Positions 10,712 through 19,934 of a DNA stretch of 64,000 nt are shown piece by piece; within the stretch, counting starts at the first letter, position 1; each line of letters opens with the position of its first letter. The stretch spans positions 1,612,001 through 1,676,000 of the forward strand of contig NZ_CP144460.1 of NCBI RefSeq assembly GCF_040182365.1, written 5' to 3'. A model generated the notes under the pieces. The model was not told the DNA's origin and ran no database searches. It was given only the letters and a program-made list of their open reading frames with translations. The position numbers were made by a program, and so were the translations under genes. This DNA comes from Xanthomonas sp. 10-10. Lineage in GTDB: Bacteria; Pseudomonadota; Gammaproteobacteria; Xanthomonadales; Xanthomonadaceae.

Positions 10712-10740
10712 AGTATGATGGACCCAGATATGTACGTCAA
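10712..10740 (-). promoter_or_regulatory. sigma-70-type promoter of rpsT
   Basis: On minus, TTGACG (10740-10735) and CATACT (10717-10712) are separated by 17 bases. It lies about 50 bases upstream of the rpsT start, in the divergent rpsT-murJ gap. Confidence 0.7.
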
Positions 10741-10764
10741 GTCAGTTGTCAAGAGGGATGCAGC

Positions 10765-12384
10765 GTGAGCAAGCCTGGCATGTTGAGAGGCCTGCTCTCA
10801 TTCAGCAGTATGACCATGGTGTCGCGGGTGCTGGGACTGGTTCGCGACCAGGTCATCACCACCACCTTCGGCACCAATGCAGTGACCGATGCGTTTTGGG
10901 TGGCATTCCGGGTCCCCAATTTCCTGCGCCGGCTATTTGCCGAAGGGTCCTTCGCCACCGCGTTCGTGCCGGTGTTCACCGAGATCAAGGAAACCCGCCC
11001 GCATGCGGACCTGCGCGAGTTGATGGCACGGGTGGCAGGCACGCTGGGCGGAGTGCTGCTGCTTGTCACCGCGCTGGCGCTGATCTTCGCGCCGTCGCTG
11101 GCCACGCTGTTCTCCAGTGGGGTAGATACGGATCCGGCCAAGCATGGCCTGCTGGTGGATCTGTTCCGTCTGACCTTCCCGTTCCTGCTGTTCGTCTCGC
11201 TGACCGCGCTGGCCGGCGGGGCGCTGAACAGTTTCCAGAAGTTCGCCATGCCGGCGCTGACCCCGGTGATCCTCAACCTGTGCATGATCGCCGGCGCCGT
11301 GTGGCTGGCGCCGAAGCTGGGCGGCACTCCGGAAAAACAGATCCTGGCGCTGGGCTGGGCGGTGCTGGCGGCAGGCATGCTGCAGTTGCTGTTCCAGCTG
11401 CCTTCGCTGAAAGGCATCGACCTGCTGACCCTGCCGCGCTGGGGCTGGCGCCATCCGGGCGTGCGCAAGGTGCTGACCCTGATGGTGCCGACCCTGTTCG
11501 GCTCATCGATCGCGCAGATCAACCTGCTGCTGGACACCGTCATCGCGGCCAGGCTGACCGATGGCTCACAGTCGTGGCTGTCGCTGGCCGACCGCTTCCT
11601 GGAATTGCCGCTGGGCGTGTTCGGGGTGGCGCTGGGCACGGTGATCCTGCCGGCGCTGGCGCGCCATCACGTCAAGACCGACCGCAACGCGTTCTCCGGC
11701 GCGCTGGACTGGGGCTTTCGTACCACGCTGCTGATCGCGATGCCGGCGATGCTCGGCTTGCTGCTGCTGGCCGAGCCGCTGGTGGCCACCTTGTTCCAGT
11801 ACCGCCAGTTCACCGCGTTCGATACGCGCATGACCGCGATGTCGGTCTACGGGCTGAGCTTCGGCCTGCCGGCCTACGCCATGCTCAAGGTGCTGCTGCC
11901 GGCGTTCTACGCGCGCCAGGACACCCGTACTCCGGTACGCGCCGGCGTGGCGGCGCTGGTGGCCAACATGGTGTTCAACTTCGCGTTGCTGGCAGTGGTC
12001 TACCAGATCATGGTGCCGCCCGAGCTCAAGGCCCAGGGCGTGATGCAGGCGCTGGGCAAGCAGCCGGGTCTGCATCTGGCGCTTGGCATTGCGAGCGCGC
12101 TGTCGAGTTATCTCAATCTCGGGTTGCTGTGGTACTGGCTCGGCAAGTCCGGCGTCTACCAGCGGCGGCCGGGCTGGGGCGGCTATGCGGTACGCCTGTT
12201 GCTGGCGTGCGCGGCCATGGTAACGGTGCTGTTGGGCGTGTTGTGGTGGCTGCCATCGTTCACCGTGATGGATAAATGGCATCGCATCGGTTGGTTGGCG
12301 GTGCTGGTCGGCAGCGGCGGGCTGACCTACGTGGTCGCCCAAGTGGCGTTGGGGTTGCGGCCGCGGCATCTGCGGGAGAGCTGA
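10765..12384 (+). CDS. murJ: lipid II flippase MurJ (MviN)
   Basis: 539 residues with about 14 hydrophobic segments along the whole length. The N-terminus (SSMTMVSRVLGLVRDQVITT, then FGTNAVTDAFWVAFRVPN) is characteristic of MurJ/MviN of the MOP exporter superfamily, which flips lipid II across the inner membrane for peptidoglycan synthesis. The start is GTG at 10765, with AGAGGG eight bases upstream. The gene is divergent from rpsT and precedes ribF after a 272-base gap, a common gammaproteobacterial order. Confidence 0.96.
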   Translation: MSKPGMLRGLLSFSSMTMVSRVLGLVRDQVITTTFGTNAVTDAFWVAFRVPNFLRRLFAEGSFATAFVPVFTEIKETRPHADLRELMARVAGTLGGVLLLVTALALIFAPSLATLFSSGVDTDPAKHGLLVDLFRLTFPFLLFVSLTALAGGALNSFQKFAMPALTPVILNLCMIAGAVWLAPKLGGTPEKQILALGWAVLAAGMLQLLFQLPSLKGIDLLTLPRWGWRHPGVRKVLTLMVPTLFGSSIAQINLLLDTVIAARLTDGSQSWLSLADRFLELPLGVFGVALGTVILPALARHHVKTDRNAFSGALDWGFRTTLLIAMPAMLGLLLLAEPLVATLFQYRQFTAFDTRMTAMSVYGLSFGLPAYAMLKVLLPAFYARQDTRTPVRAGVAALVANMVFNFALLAVVYQIMVPPELKAQGVMQALGKQPGLHLALGIASALSSYLNLGLLWYWLGKSGVYQRRPGWGGYAVRLLLACAAMVTVLLGVLWWLPSFTVMDKWHRIGWLAVLVGSGGLTYVVAQVALGLRPRHLRES

Positions 12385-12656
12385 GCCGCCCTGGTTCCGA
12401 ACATTGCAGCGGCCCCTGGCGAGCTCCGCCGGGGTGTCTGCAATCAGCGCGGCCGCACAGGCGTGGAAGGTCCGGGGCGGCCCTGGCCGACGTTACGGTC
12501 GGGGAGCGGATTCCAGTCGCTGCCTGCCCAGGCCACGCGCGTGGGTGGTGCTGCGCGCGCCAGGCGCGCCCATGCGGCTTGACAGGCACGGCTATACTTA
12601 CAAGTTATGTATCAGCGAGGGTCGGCCACCAGGCCGGCATCTGTTTGGATCGAGGA

Positions 12657-13742
12657 ATGAGCAGGCTGTTTAGAGACGTCGAGGGCGGGACGCTGTTCCC
12701 GCACGGAAGCGTGGTCTGCATCGGCGCTTTCGATGGCCTGCACCTGGGGCATCGGACGCTGGTGCAGCACGCCATCGCGCGCGCGCGCGCACTGGGCGTG
12801 CCGGCGGTGGCGTTGAGCTTCGAGCCGTTGCCGCGCGAATTTTTTGCGCCGGCCGCGCCGCCGCCGCGCTTGACCCTGGCGCGCGCCAAGATCGAAGGCC
12901 TGTACGACTTCGGTGCCGACAGCGTGGGCCTGATCCGTTTCGACGGCCGCTTGTCGGCAATGAGTGCCGAAGACTTCGCACGGCTGGCGCTGGTCGGCCG
13001 GCTATGCGCCAAAGAGGTGTGGATCGGCCCGGAATTTCGTTTCGGCCATCGGCGTGGCGGCGATATCGGCTTGCTGCGTGCGTTGGGTGAACAGCATGGA
13101 TTTGCGGCTGGCGAAATCACGCCGGTGCACCTGCACGGCGAGCGGATTTCCGCCACGCGGATTCGCGAGCTGCTGGGCGCCGGGGAGTTCGTGCATGCCG
13201 GGGAACTGCTCGGCCGCCCGTATGCCATCGGTGGGCGGGTGGTGCGCGGCAAGCAACTGGGGCGCACGCTGGGCTATCCCACCGCCAATCTGCGTTTCCC
13301 GCGCACTCCCGCGTTGTCGGGCATCTACGCGACCTGGGTGCATGGCGTGGCCGAGCGGCCGTGGCCATCGGTGTCCAGCTTCGGTACCCGGCCCACCGTG
13401 GCCGGCGTGGAGCCATTGCTGGAAGCGCACCTGTTCGATTTCCAGGGCGATCTGTATGGCCGGCATATCGAGGTCGAATTCGTCGCCAAGCTGCGCGATG
13501 AAGAAAAGTTCGATGGGCTGGACGCGTTGACCGTGCAGATGCATCGCGACGCCGAGCAGGCCCGCGCCGTGCTCAAGGCGAGCCCCTCGCGCCTGCCTGC
13601 CGATGCGGGCGTTGCTCGTTCCGTCGGTCTTCCCGTTGAGGGGCAGCGTGACAACGCTTCGCGCCATTTGGCAGATGCAGACGCCGTCGATGCCACCGCT
13701 TCGCAACATCCCCGTACATCTCCTTACGCAGCGCAACGGTAG
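12657..13742 (+). CDS. ribF: bifunctional riboflavin kinase / FAD synthetase
   Basis: 361 residues, about 50 longer than usual. The FMN adenylyltransferase domain (residues 1-180) has the nucleotidyl-transferase motif GAFDGLHLGHRTL. The riboflavin kinase domain (about 185-310) has GRVVRGKQLGRTLGYPTANL. Together they convert riboflavin to FMN and FAD. The final 45 or so residues (from about KASPSRLPADAG) are Ala-rich and low in complexity, beyond the catalytic core. The ATG at 12657 follows a GAGG Shine-Dalgarno. A TTGACA at 12579 and a TATACT at 12593 lie upstream, but their spacing is too short for one promoter. ileS starts six bases after the stop. Confidence 0.95.
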   Translation: MSRLFRDVEGGTLFPHGSVVCIGAFDGLHLGHRTLVQHAIARARALGVPAVALSFEPLPREFFAPAAPPPRLTLARAKIEGLYDFGADSVGLIRFDGRLSAMSAEDFARLALVGRLCAKEVWIGPEFRFGHRRGGDIGLLRALGEQHGFAAGEITPVHLHGERISATRIRELLGAGEFVHAGELLGRPYAIGGRVVRGKQLGRTLGYPTANLRFPRTPALSGIYATWVHGVAERPWPSVSSFGTRPTVAGVEPLLEAHLFDFQGDLYGRHIEVEFVAKLRDEEKFDGLDALTVQMHRDAEQARAVLKASPSRLPADAGVARSVGLPVEGQRDNASRHLADADAVDATASQHPRTSPYAAQR

Positions 13743-13748
13743 ATTCCT

Positions 13749-16580
13749 GTGACCCAAGACTACAAAGCCACTCTCCATCTGCCTGCGACGGAATTTCCGA
13801 TGCGCGGCGACCTGCCCAAGCGTGAGCCGGCGATGCTGGACCGCTGGGAGCGCGATGGGCTGTATGCGCAACTGCGTGCCAACGCGGCGGGGCGCCCGCT
13901 GTTCGTGCTGCACGATGGCCCGCCGTATGCCAATGGCCAGATCCATCTGGGTCACGCGGTCAACAAGATCCTCAAGGACATCATCGTCAAGTCGAAGTAT
14001 CTGGCTGGCTTCGATGCGCCGTACATCCCGGGCTGGGATTGCCATGGCCTGCCGATCGAAATCGCGATCGAAAAGAAGTACGGCAAGGTCGGCGTCAAGC
14101 TGGACGCTGCCGAGTTCCGCCAGAAGTGCCGCGAATACGCGGCCGAGCAGATCGATCTGCAGCGGCGCGATTTCAAGCGCCTGGGCGTGGTCGGCGATTG
14201 GGATAACCCGTACAAGACGCTGGATTTCCGCTTCGAAGCCAATGAAATCCGCGCGCTGGCCAAGGTGGTGGACAACGGCCACCTGACCCGCGGCGTCAAG
14301 CCGGTGCATTGGTGCTTCGATTGCGGCTCGGCGCTGGCCGAGGCCGAGATCGAATACGCCGACAAGGTCTCGCCGACCGTGGATGTGGCCTATCCGGCGC
14401 GCGATCCGGCGGCGGTGGCTGCCGCATTCGGTGCCAGCCTGCCGGCAGGCACCAGCGTGGCGGTGCCGATCTGGACCACCACGCCGTGGACGCTGCCGGC
14501 GTCGCTGGCGGTGAGCCTGGGTGCGGAGCTCGATTACGTGCTGGTCGAAGGCCCGGCCGACCGCGGCCAGCCGCGCTGGCTGGTGGTGGCTGAGGCCCTC
14601 GCGGCCAGGGTGCTGGCGCGCTACGGCGTGGACGAAGTGGCGGTGCATGGCCATGCCAAGGGCGCCGTACTGGACCAGATGCTGCTGAACCACCCGTTCT
14701 ATGCCGAGCGCGAGATCCCGCTGCTGCTGGGCGACCACGTGTCGGCCGAGGACGGTACCGGCGCGGTGCACACCGCACCGGGCCATGGCCAGGAGGACTA
14801 CCAGGTCTCCAAGCAGTACGGCCTGCTCGAGCGTTACGGCGCTGCGCAGATCAACCCGGTGGACGGGCGTGGCGTGTACCTGCCCTCCACACCGCCGCTG
14901 GGCGACACCGTGCTGGCCGGGCTGCATATCTGGAAGGCCAACGACGTCATCATCGAGGCGCTGGGCGGCACCGGTGCGTTGCTGGCGGCCAGCAAGATGG
15001 AGCACAGCTATCCGCATTGCTGGCGGCACAAGACACCGATCGCGTTCCGTGCCACGCCGCAGTGGTTCATCTCGATGGAGCAGGCCAACCTGCGCGCCGA
15101 TGCGCTCAAGGCCATCGAGCAGGTGACCTGGTACCCGGCCTGGGGCCAGGCGCGAATCGCCGGCATGGTCGACGGCCGCCCGGACTGGACCATCTCGCGC
15201 CAGCGCACCTGGGGCGTGCCGATCGCGCTGTTCGTGCACCGCGAAACCGGCGAGCCGCATCCGCGCAGCACCGAGTTGCTGCGCCAGGTCGCCGACCGGG
15301 TGGAGCAGGGTGGCGTGGACGTGTGGTACACGCTGGACGCGGCCGAACTGCTGGGCGACGAAGCGGCCCACTACGACAAGATCACCGACATCCTGGATGT
15401 GTGGTTCGACTCCGGTGTGACCCATGAAGCGGTGCTGGTGGACCGCGGCCTGCCCAAGCCGGCCGACCTGTACCTGGAAGGCTCCGACCAGCATCGCGGC
15501 TGGTTCCAGTCCTCGCTGCTGAGCGGCGTGGCAATGGACAAGGCGGCGCCTTACAAGCAGTGCCTCACCCACGGGTTCACCGTGGACGAACACGGCCGCA
15601 AGATGTCCAAGTCTTCCGGCAACGGCATCGAGCCGCAGGAGATCATGAAGACCCTGGGCGCGGACATCCTGCGCCTGTGGATCGCCTCGGCCGATTACAG
15701 CAACGAGATGTCGCTGTCGCAGGAGATCCTCAAGCGCAATGCCGATGCGTATCGCCGCCTGCGCAATACCGCGCGCTTTTTGCTCGGCAATCTGCATGGC
15801 TTCGACCCGTTGCAGCATCTGGTGGCGCTGGACGACATGGTGCTGCTGGACCGCTGGATCGTGCATCGCGCGCACGAGCTGCAGGAAAAGATCGTCGCCG
15901 CCTACGCGCGCTACGACTTTGCCGAGATCGTGCAGGCGCTGCTGAATTTCTGCAGCGTGGACCTGGGCTCGCTGTATCTGGACGTGACCAAGGACCGCCT
16001 GTACACGATGGCCGAGGATGCACGCGGCCGCCGTTCGGCGCAGAGCGCGATGTATCACGTGGCCGAAGCCTTCGTGCGCTGGGTGGCGCCGGTGCTGAGC
16101 TTCACCGCCGAGGAACTGTGGGGCTACCTGCCGGGCAAGCGGGTCGACAACGTGTTGTTCGCCACCTGGTACGACGGCCTGGCGCCGTTGCCGGCCGATG
16201 CTGCGTTGAGCAGTGCCGATGTCGACAGGCTGCTGGCCTTGCGCGAGCAGGTGGCCAAGGTGCTGGAGCCGATGCGTGCCAACGGGGCAATCGGCGCGGC
16301 GCTGGAAGCGGAGATCACCGTGGCGGCCGATGCGCAGACCGCGGCGCGCTGGCAGCCGCTGGCCGAGGAGCTGCGCTTCCTGTTCATCAGTGGCGACGTG
16401 ACCGTGACTGCGGCCAGCACCGACGACATCTTCGTCAGCGCGCAACCGACCAGCAAGGCCAAGTGCGTGCGCTGCTGGCACCACCAGGCCAGCGTGGGCA
16501 GCGATGCGCGACACCCGGAACTGTGCAGCCGCTGCGTCAGCAATATCGAAGGCCCTGGCGAGGATCGTCGCTGGTTCTGA
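13749..16580 (+). CDS. ileS: isoleucyl-tRNA synthetase
   Basis: 943 residues, full length. It is a class I synthetase that charges tRNA-Ile. The HIGH motif appears as HLGH within [18 protein letters not shown], and KMSKS is present in [11 protein letters not shown]. The editing domain lies between them. The C-terminal zinc-binding region has the pairs CVRC and CSRC (about residues 900-935). The start codon is GTG, six bases after the ribF stop. The order ribF-ileS-lspA-ispH is the classical one. Confidence 0.98.
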   Translation: MTQDYKATLHLPATEFPMRGDLPKREPAMLDRWERDGLYAQLRANAAGRPLFVLHDGPPYANGQIHLGHAVNKILKDIIVKSKYLAGFDAPYIPGWDCHGLPIEIAIEKKYGKVGVKLDAAEFRQKCREYAAEQIDLQRRDFKRLGVVGDWDNPYKTLDFRFEANEIRALAKVVDNGHLTRGVKPVHWCFDCGSALAEAEIEYADKVSPTVDVAYPARDPAAVAAAFGASLPAGTSVAVPIWTTTPWTLPASLAVSLGAELDYVLVEGPADRGQPRWLVVAEALAARVLARYGVDEVAVHGHAKGAVLDQMLLNHPFYAEREIPLLLGDHVSAEDGTGAVHTAPGHGQEDYQVSKQYGLLERYGAAQINPVDGRGVYLPSTPPLGDTVLAGLHIWKANDVIIEALGGTGALLAASKMEHSYPHCWRHKTPIAFRATPQWFISMEQANLRADALKAIEQVTWYPAWGQARIAGMVDGRPDWTISRQRTWGVPIALFVHRETGEPHPRSTELLRQVADRVEQGGVDVWYTLDAAELLGDEAAHYDKITDILDVWFDSGVTHEAVLVDRGLPKPADLYLEGSDQHRGWFQSSLLSGVAMDKAAPYKQCLTHGFTVDEHGRKMSKSSGNGIEPQEIMKTLGADILRLWIASADYSNEMSLSQEILKRNADAYRRLRNTARFLLGNLHGFDPLQHLVALDDMVLLDRWIVHRAHELQEKIVAAYARYDFAEIVQALLNFCSVDLGSLYLDVTKDRLYTMAEDARGRRSAQSAMYHVAEAFVRWVAPVLSFTAEELWGYLPGKRVDNVLFATWYDGLAPLPADAALSSADVDRLLALREQVAKVLEPMRANGAIGAALEAEITVAADAQTAARWQPLAEELRFLFISGDVTVTAASTDDIFVSAQPTSKAKCVRCWHHQASVGSDARHPELCSRCVSNIEGPGEDRRWF

Positions 16581-16888
16581 TGGGTTTGCACGATGCGCAT
16601 GGCGGGCCGATCCTGCCACGCGTGATCCAGAACCCGTATGGGCCCGGCTTGCGCCTGCGTGCGACTTCGTTCGCAGGCGCTGCGGCTGGGTGACTGCGCC
16701 AGCGTCGCATTTCCCAGCTTGCTGAAGCGTGGCGCATGCGGCAAGGCGGGACGGGGCGGCTGGCTTCGAGGTCCATGCCATCCTTGCGCGCCTGTCTTCC
16801 GGCTTTCGTTCTGCCACCGTCATCCTCAACGCCATCCAGGCATCTTCTCCGGCGTCGGAGAAGTCACCACCAACTGCGACCTTCCGAC
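16581..16888. other. ileS-lspA spacer with a REP-like hairpin
   Basis: 308 bases with no gene. It contains a 9-bp inverted repeat, GCGCCTGCG at 16651-16659 and CGCAGGCGC at 16672-16680, with a 12-base loop that can fold further. There is no T tract, so it is more like a REP-type element or an mRNA-stability hairpin than an intrinsic terminator. lspA reads in frame upstream, but that extension has no signal-peptidase similarity. Confidence 0.5.
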
Positions 16889-17407
16889 ATGAGTCAACGC
16901 CCCAAACCCTCCGCCCTGATCTGGTTGCTGCTGTCCGCACTCGTGGTCGGGCTGGACCAGTGGAGCAAGGCCTGGGTGTTGTCCAGCCTGCCTGAATACA
17001 CCCCGGTGCCGGTCATCGACGGCTTCTGGAACTGGCACCGCACCTATAACACCGGTGCAGCCTTCAGCTTCCTGAGCGATGCCGGCGGATGGCAGCTGTG
17101 GTTCTTCACCGCGCTGGCGGTGGGCATCAGTGGCCTGCTGGCGTTCTGGCTGTCGCGCACCGCGCGTGGGCAGTGGCGCAGCGCGCTGCCCTACGCGCTG
17201 GTGATTGGCGGGGCGATCGGCAATGTGATCGACCGGCTGATGCACGGCCACGTGATCGATTTCATCCAGTGGTATATCGGCAGCCATACCTGGCCGTCAT
17301 TCAACATCGCCGACTCGGCCATCGTGGGCGGTGCCATCGGGATTGCGGTGTTCGGGCTGTTCGACAAGGGCGGCAAACACGAGCCGGGAATCGGGAATCG
17401 CCCCTGA
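16889..17407 (+). CDS. lspA: lipoprotein signal peptidase II
   Basis: 172 residues with four membrane segments. LspA cleaves the signal peptide of prolipoproteins in the inner membrane. The two catalytic aspartates sit in [19 protein letters not shown] and [11 protein letters not shown]. The motif [10 protein letters not shown] is also conserved. The start is ATG at 16889 ([15 protein letters not shown]). The last residues (PGIGNRP) are encoded by two heptamer repeat units at 17385-17398, so the repeat has provided the C-terminal end. Confidence 0.96.
   Translation: MSQRPKPSALIWLLLSALVVGLDQWSKAWVLSSLPEYTPVPVIDGFWNWHRTYNTGAAFSFLSDAGGWQLWFFTALAVGISGLLAFWLSRTARGQWRSALPYALVIGGAIGNVIDRLMHGHVIDFIQWYIGSHTWPSFNIADSAIVGGAIGIAVFGLFDKGGKHEPGIGNRP
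17385..17398 (+). repeat. heptamer repeat inside the lspA 3' end
   Basis: Two CGGGAAT units (17385-17391 and 17392-17398) overlapping the last codons of lspA, the same heptamer family as at 9121, 25171, 37314 and 63539. Confidence 0.6.
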
Positions 17408-17473
17408 AGCCCCGGTGCCGACGCGCGCCACCCGGTCCGACCCCTCTTTCTCCATTCCCGTAGAATGCCCGTC

Positions 17474-18424
17474 ATGGATGTCCTGCTCGCCAATCCCCGT
17501 GGTTTCTGTGCCGGTGTCGACCGCGCGATCGAGATCGTCAAGCGCGCGATCGAGACGCTGGGCGCGCCGATCTATGTGCGCCATGAAGTGGTGCACAACC
17601 GCTTCGTGGTCGACGACCTGAAGCAGCGCGGTGCGGTCTTCGTCGAAGAGCTCGACGAGGTGCCCGACAACGCCACGGTGATCTTCAGCGCACACGGCGT
17701 CTCGCAGGCGGTGCGCCAGGAGGCCGAGCGCCGCGGCTTGAAGGTGTTCGACGCGACCTGTCCGCTGGTGACCAAGGTGCATTTCGAGGTTGCCCGCCAC
17801 TGCCGTGCCGGTCGCGATGTGGTGCTGATCGGCCATGCCGGGCACCCGGAAGTGGAAGGCACCATGGGGCAGTGGAGCCGCGAGCGCGGCCCGGGCACGA
17901 TCTATCTGGTCGAGGACATCGAGCAGGTTGCCACGCTGCAGATTCGCCAGCCCGACAATCTCGCCTACACCACCCAGACCACGCTGTCGGTCGACGACAC
18001 CATGGGCATCATCGAGGCGCTGCGTGCGCGCTACCCGGCGATGCAGGGGCCGCGCCACGACGACATCTGCTATGCCACCCAGAACCGCCAGGACGCAGTG
18101 CGCGATCTGGCGCGCCAGTGCGACCTAGTGCTGGTGGTCGGCTCGCCCAATAGCTCCAATTCCAATCGACTGAGCGAACTCGCACGCCGCGACGGGGTGG
18201 AGTCGTACCTGATCGACAATGCCGGCGAGATCGATCCGGCCTGGATCGTCGGCAAGCAGCACATCGGCCTGACCGCTGGCGCCTCCGCCCCGCAGGTGCT
18301 GGTCGATGGCGTGCTGGCGCGGTTGCGCGAGCTGGGCGCCAACAGTGTGTCCGAGCTGGAAGGCGAGCCCGAATCGATGGTGTTTGCGCTGCCTAAGGAA
18401 TTGCGGTTGCGCCTGGTCAGCTGA
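17474..18424 (+). CDS. ispH: 4-hydroxy-3-methylbut-2-enyl diphosphate reductase
   Basis: 316 residues (LytB). It is the final enzyme of the MEP isoprenoid pathway, reducing HMBPP to IPP and DMAPP with a [4Fe-4S] cluster. The three cluster cysteines sit in [23 protein letters not shown] and [11 protein letters not shown]. The [10 protein letters not shown] substrate-binding loop is intact. The start is taken at ATG 17474, giving the family N-terminus [11 protein letters not shown]; an in-frame ATG lies three codons earlier at 17465. It is the last gene of the murJ-ispH cluster. Confidence 0.97.
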   Translation: MDVLLANPRGFCAGVDRAIEIVKRAIETLGAPIYVRHEVVHNRFVVDDLKQRGAVFVEELDEVPDNATVIFSAHGVSQAVRQEAERRGLKVFDATCPLVTKVHFEVARHCRAGRDVVLIGHAGHPEVEGTMGQWSRERGPGTIYLVEDIEQVATLQIRQPDNLAYTTQTTLSVDDTMGIIEALRARYPAMQGPRHDDICYATQNRQDAVRDLARQCDLVLVVGSPNSSNSNRLSELARRDGVESYLIDNAGEIDPAWIVGKQHIGLTAGASAPQVLVDGVLARLRELGANSVSELEGEPESMVFALPKELRLRLVS

Positions 18425-18527
18425 CTTCACGTCAGCAGCCAAAGCTGCCGGGCAGGGCAGGGAGAGCGACGTCCGGGTGTCGGCACGTCTGGCAGACCAT
18501 TCGCGCAGCTGGCCGCCACGGCGGCGA

Positions 18528-18557
18528 TTGACCAGCCCCTGGCTCCGCTCCTACAAT
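18528..18557 (+). promoter_or_regulatory. promoter of tRNA-Thr
   Basis: TTGACC (18528-18533) and TACAAT (18552-18557) with an 18-base spacer, ending 10 bases before the mature tRNA 5' end. It is almost identical in design to the rplU promoter. Confidence 0.8.
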
Positions 18558-18566
18558 GCACGGCTC

Positions 18567-18642
18567 GCCGGAATAGCTCAGTTGGTAGAGCGGCGCATTC
18601 GTAATGCGTAGGTCGTAGGTTCGATTCCTATTTCCGGCACCA
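18567..18642 (+). tRNA. tRNA-Thr (anticodon CGT, reads ACG)
   Basis: 76 bases including an encoded CCA. The acceptor stem pairs GCCGGAA with TTCCGGC. The D-arm contains AGCTCAGTTGGTAGAG. The anticodon stem GCGCA/TGCGT has the loop TTCGTAA with anticodon CGT. The T-arm has GGTTCGATTCC. All arms pair, so it looks functional. Confidence 0.96.
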
Positions 18643-18652
18643 TCGCTTCAGC

Positions 18653-18680
18653 ACTGGGTCGGCCCTTGGCCGGCCCAGTT
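18653..18680 (+). terminator. terminator-like hairpin after tRNA-Thr
   Basis: 12-bp stem with one G-U pair (18653-18664 with 18668-18679) and a three-base loop, 10 bases after the tRNA. The T tract is weak, so termination may be partial. Confidence 0.6.
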
Positions 18681-18998
18681 GCGTTTCTGGCGTTCGCAAG
18701 CGTATTTCACGTGTTTTGCGCATCGATTGCACTGCAACCGCAGGCTGCGACGACGGGCGTCATGGCCTGCATCTTTGCTTACGCTGCGCTGCGACAACAT
18801 GTCGCACGGTTTTGCGCGCATTTATTGCGGCAGATCATTGCCAATGGGTTTCGTGCAGGTGCAGCAAAGATTAAAATTGGCACGCTAACCTGCAACTTCG
18901 GTCTGCGTGGGCCCTCCCCCAAAAAGAAGGGCATCGCCGGACATCTCCCTTGCTGGAGACGATGCGCGGCTGGCGTTCCTTCGCACTTGGATCGACCG
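18681..18998. other. intergenic leader of the cyo operon
   Basis: About 318 bases between the tRNA terminator and cyoA. No gene is seen. It must carry the cyo promoter; I found no clear FNR-type TTGAT-N4-ATCAA box. Confidence 0.4.
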
Positions 18999-19934
18999 AT
19001 GATTCCGCTGAAACATCTCGGGCGTTTACTTCGTCCAGGTCTGATGTTGCCGTTCCTGCTGTTGGCAGGCTGCAACTCGGCCATCCTCAATCCGAAAGGC
19101 CAGATCGGCCACGACGAGAAGCAACTGCTGATCACCTCGGTGGTGCTGATGCTGATCGTGGTCATCCCGGTGATCGTGATGACGATTGCGTTCGCGTGGA
19201 AGTACCGCGCATCCAACACGAAGGCGCGCTACGAGCCGGACTGGTCGCATTCCACCGCGATCGAGGTGGTGGTGTGGTCGATCCCGTGCGTGATCATCCT
19301 GGTGCTGGCGGTGCTGACCTGGCGCTCCTCGCACGCGCTGGACCCTTACCGGCCGCTGGATTCGGACGTCAAGCCGATCACCATCGAAGCGGTGTCGCTG
19401 GACTGGAAGTGGATGTTCATCTACCCGGACCAGAACATCGCCACGGTCAACGAGATCGCGTTCCCGGTGCATACGCCGCTGAACTTCAAGATCACCTCCG
19501 ACACGGTGATGAACTCGTTCTTCATTCCGCACCTGGGGACCATGATCTACGCGATGGCGGGCATGGAAACCAAGCTGCATCTGGTGGCCAACGAGCCAGG
19601 CGAATACTTCGGCCTGTCGACCAACTACAGCGGTCACGGCTTCTCGAAGATGAGCTTCAAGGCGCATGCCGTGGATCAGGCCGGCTTCGATGCATGGGTG
19701 GCCAAGGTCAAGGCATCGCCGACCGCGTTGAACGCTGCCGAGTACCAGGTGCTGGCCGCCAACCGCAACGACAAGGAACAGTATCCGGTCACCTACTACT
19801 CGTCGGTGCAGGACGGCATGTTCCGCTCGCTGGTCGACAAATACATGAATGGTCCGGGCCACAACAAAGGCCACGGCGACCATGAGGCATCGGCTGCAGA
19901 GCCGGTTGCCATGTGCACTTCTGGAGACAAGTGA
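18999..19934 (+). CDS. cyoA: cytochrome bo3 ubiquinol oxidase subunit II
   Basis: 311 residues. The N-terminus carries a lipoprotein signal ending LLLAGC, followed by two membrane helices (about residues 45-110) and a periplasmic cupredoxin-like domain. The domain contains [14 protein letters not shown] and [15 protein letters not shown] but lacks the CuA ligand set, as expected for quinol rather than cytochrome c oxidases. The complex oxidises ubiquinol and reduces O2 while pumping protons. The start is ATG at 18999. The stop overlaps the cyoB start by one base. Confidence 0.95.
   Translation: MIPLKHLGRLLRPGLMLPFLLLAGCNSAILNPKGQIGHDEKQLLITSVVLMLIVVIPVIVMTIAFAWKYRASNTKARYEPDWSHSTAIEVVVWSIPCVIILVLAVLTWRSSHALDPYRPLDSDVKPITIEAVSLDWKWMFIYPDQNIATVNEIAFPVHTPLNFKITSDTVMNSFFIPHLGTMIYAMAGMETKLHLVANEPGEYFGLSTNYSGHGFSKMSFKAHAVDQAGFDAWVAKVKASPTALNAAEYQVLAANRNDKEQYPVTYYSSVQDGMFRSLVDKYMNGPGHNKGHGDHEASAAEPVAMCTSGDK

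Noticed and set aside
12579..12598. TTGACA and TATACT before ribF as a promoter
   Set aside because: Each hexamer is good but only eight bases separate them, so they cannot form one sigma-70 promoter.
13002..16940. Open minus-strand frame of about 1300 codons opposite ileS
   Set aside because: It is the high-GC antisense shadow of ribF, ileS and lspA: composition is His/Arg/Gln-rich with no domain, while the plus strand carries clear enzyme motifs.
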